NCBI GenBank assembly: GCA_014193115.1
Contig: BJHQ01000011.1
Span: 89,398 to 153,397, forward strand
DNA: 64,000 nt
DNA from: Planctomycetota bacterium
Lineage (GTDB): Bacteria > Planctomycetota > UBA11346
Direction of reading: 5' to 3'
Shown: piece after piece, positions 63,741 to 64,000 of the stretch
Position numbering within the stretch: position 1 is the first letter of the stretch
Layout of the letters: every line of letters begins with the position of its first letter
The notes under the pieces: model-generated
The model's input: only the letters and a program-made list of their open reading frames with translations
The model's database searches: none
What the model was told of the DNA's origin: nothing
Program-made: the position numbers and the translations under genes

Positions 63741-64000
63741 CGCTCCTTCGTGGCCGCGGGATGGACCCTGCGGCGCAGAAGGAATCCTGGATAATTACCT
63801 GGGGAAAGCGAGGGAGCGCGGCCGCTGGAACCAATCTCACCGGGTCGTCTCCGAAGAAGGGTCTTGACGTCGTCCCCCTGATTCACATAAAGCCCCACCC
63901 CAACGCAAACAGGGTGGCCCAGCCGGCCCAGCCGGCCCAGCCGAACCCGGGGAGCGGAAGGGGAAGCGATGCGATGGGCCGCAAGGCCGTCGCCGCCGAT
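63741..64000. other. Window-edge region, possible truncated gene start
   Basis: Near its end GGAAGGGGAAGCG precedes ATGs at 63969 and 63974, which could open a plus-strand gene cut by the window edge. A direct repeat of CAGCCGGCC lies at about 63917-63940. Nothing else is recognised. Confidence 0.3.

Overview
The window is a GC-rich bacterial chromosome segment (coding regions look roughly two-thirds G+C) with dense gene packing on both strands and no RNA genes, phage genes or intact insertion sequences that I can recognise. The gene mix suggests a Planctomycetota or related PVC-group bacterium: a Ser/Thr kinase fused to a formylglycine-generating-enzyme (FGE)-like domain, an ECF sigma/FecR operon driving a huge secreted pectate-lyase-like protein, kexin-like subtilases, and many modular hairpin repeats between genes. 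That assignment is inferred from gene content only; no marker-gene phylogeny was possible.

Layout. 1-4.4 kb: kinase-FGE fusion, TetR regulator, a palindromic repeat patch, and a MerR/CarH-like regulator next to an AT-rich gap. 4.4-10.4 kb: small membrane protein, MtnB-type class II aldolase, a GT4 glycosyltransferase, then a probable Fur-controlled feoA-feoB-small Cys-rich protein iron operon followed by a protein-arginine-methyltransferase-like protein. 10.8-18.5 kb: XRE-cupin regulator, Fe superoxide dismutase with a possible Tat-leader start, a lipoprotein, and the ECF sigma / FecR-TIM-barrel / pectate-lyase-like operon. 18.6-24.8 kb: housekeeping genes (RsuA-type pseudouridine synthase, RsmC-type methyltransferase, xseB, STAS protein, DHH phosphoesterase, fusA). 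24.77-26.0 kb: a repeat island with three 184-bp tandem units plus many hairpins. 26-34.8 kb: M16 protease lipoprotein, NmrA-like reductase, MATE exporter, an isolated flgE and a TPR protein.

35.1-45.3 kb holds the most distinctive locus: a PqqD-like protein, an FtsX-type ABC permease, a 1638-residue fusion of a PA/M28-like pseudo-peptidase with a second FtsX permease, an OPT-like multi-pass protein, and a MacB/LolD-type ATPase. These read in one direction with overlapping starts, except for one hairpin-repeat patch. I infer an export or envelope-maintenance system; its substrate is unknown.

45.4-54.6 kb: ThiL, small hypotheticals, a GntR regulator with a ligand-binding domain, thymidylate kinase, a TPR protein with a secreted partner, a second hairpin-repeat patch, OsmC and RlmN. 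54.8-64 kb: a stand-alone propeptide-like protein beside a kexin-like subtilase and an FGE-like lipoprotein, a cobalamin adenosyltransferase, GlnE, and a CarH/LitR-like regulator that keeps the Wx9EH cobalamin motif but not the DxHxxG histidine.

Repeats are a theme: hairpins sharing a GGGAGCG head but having different stems recur at 2.8, 42.4 and 52.7 kb, and inside the 184-bp units. A core of the 184-bp unit recurs inverted at 45.4 kb.
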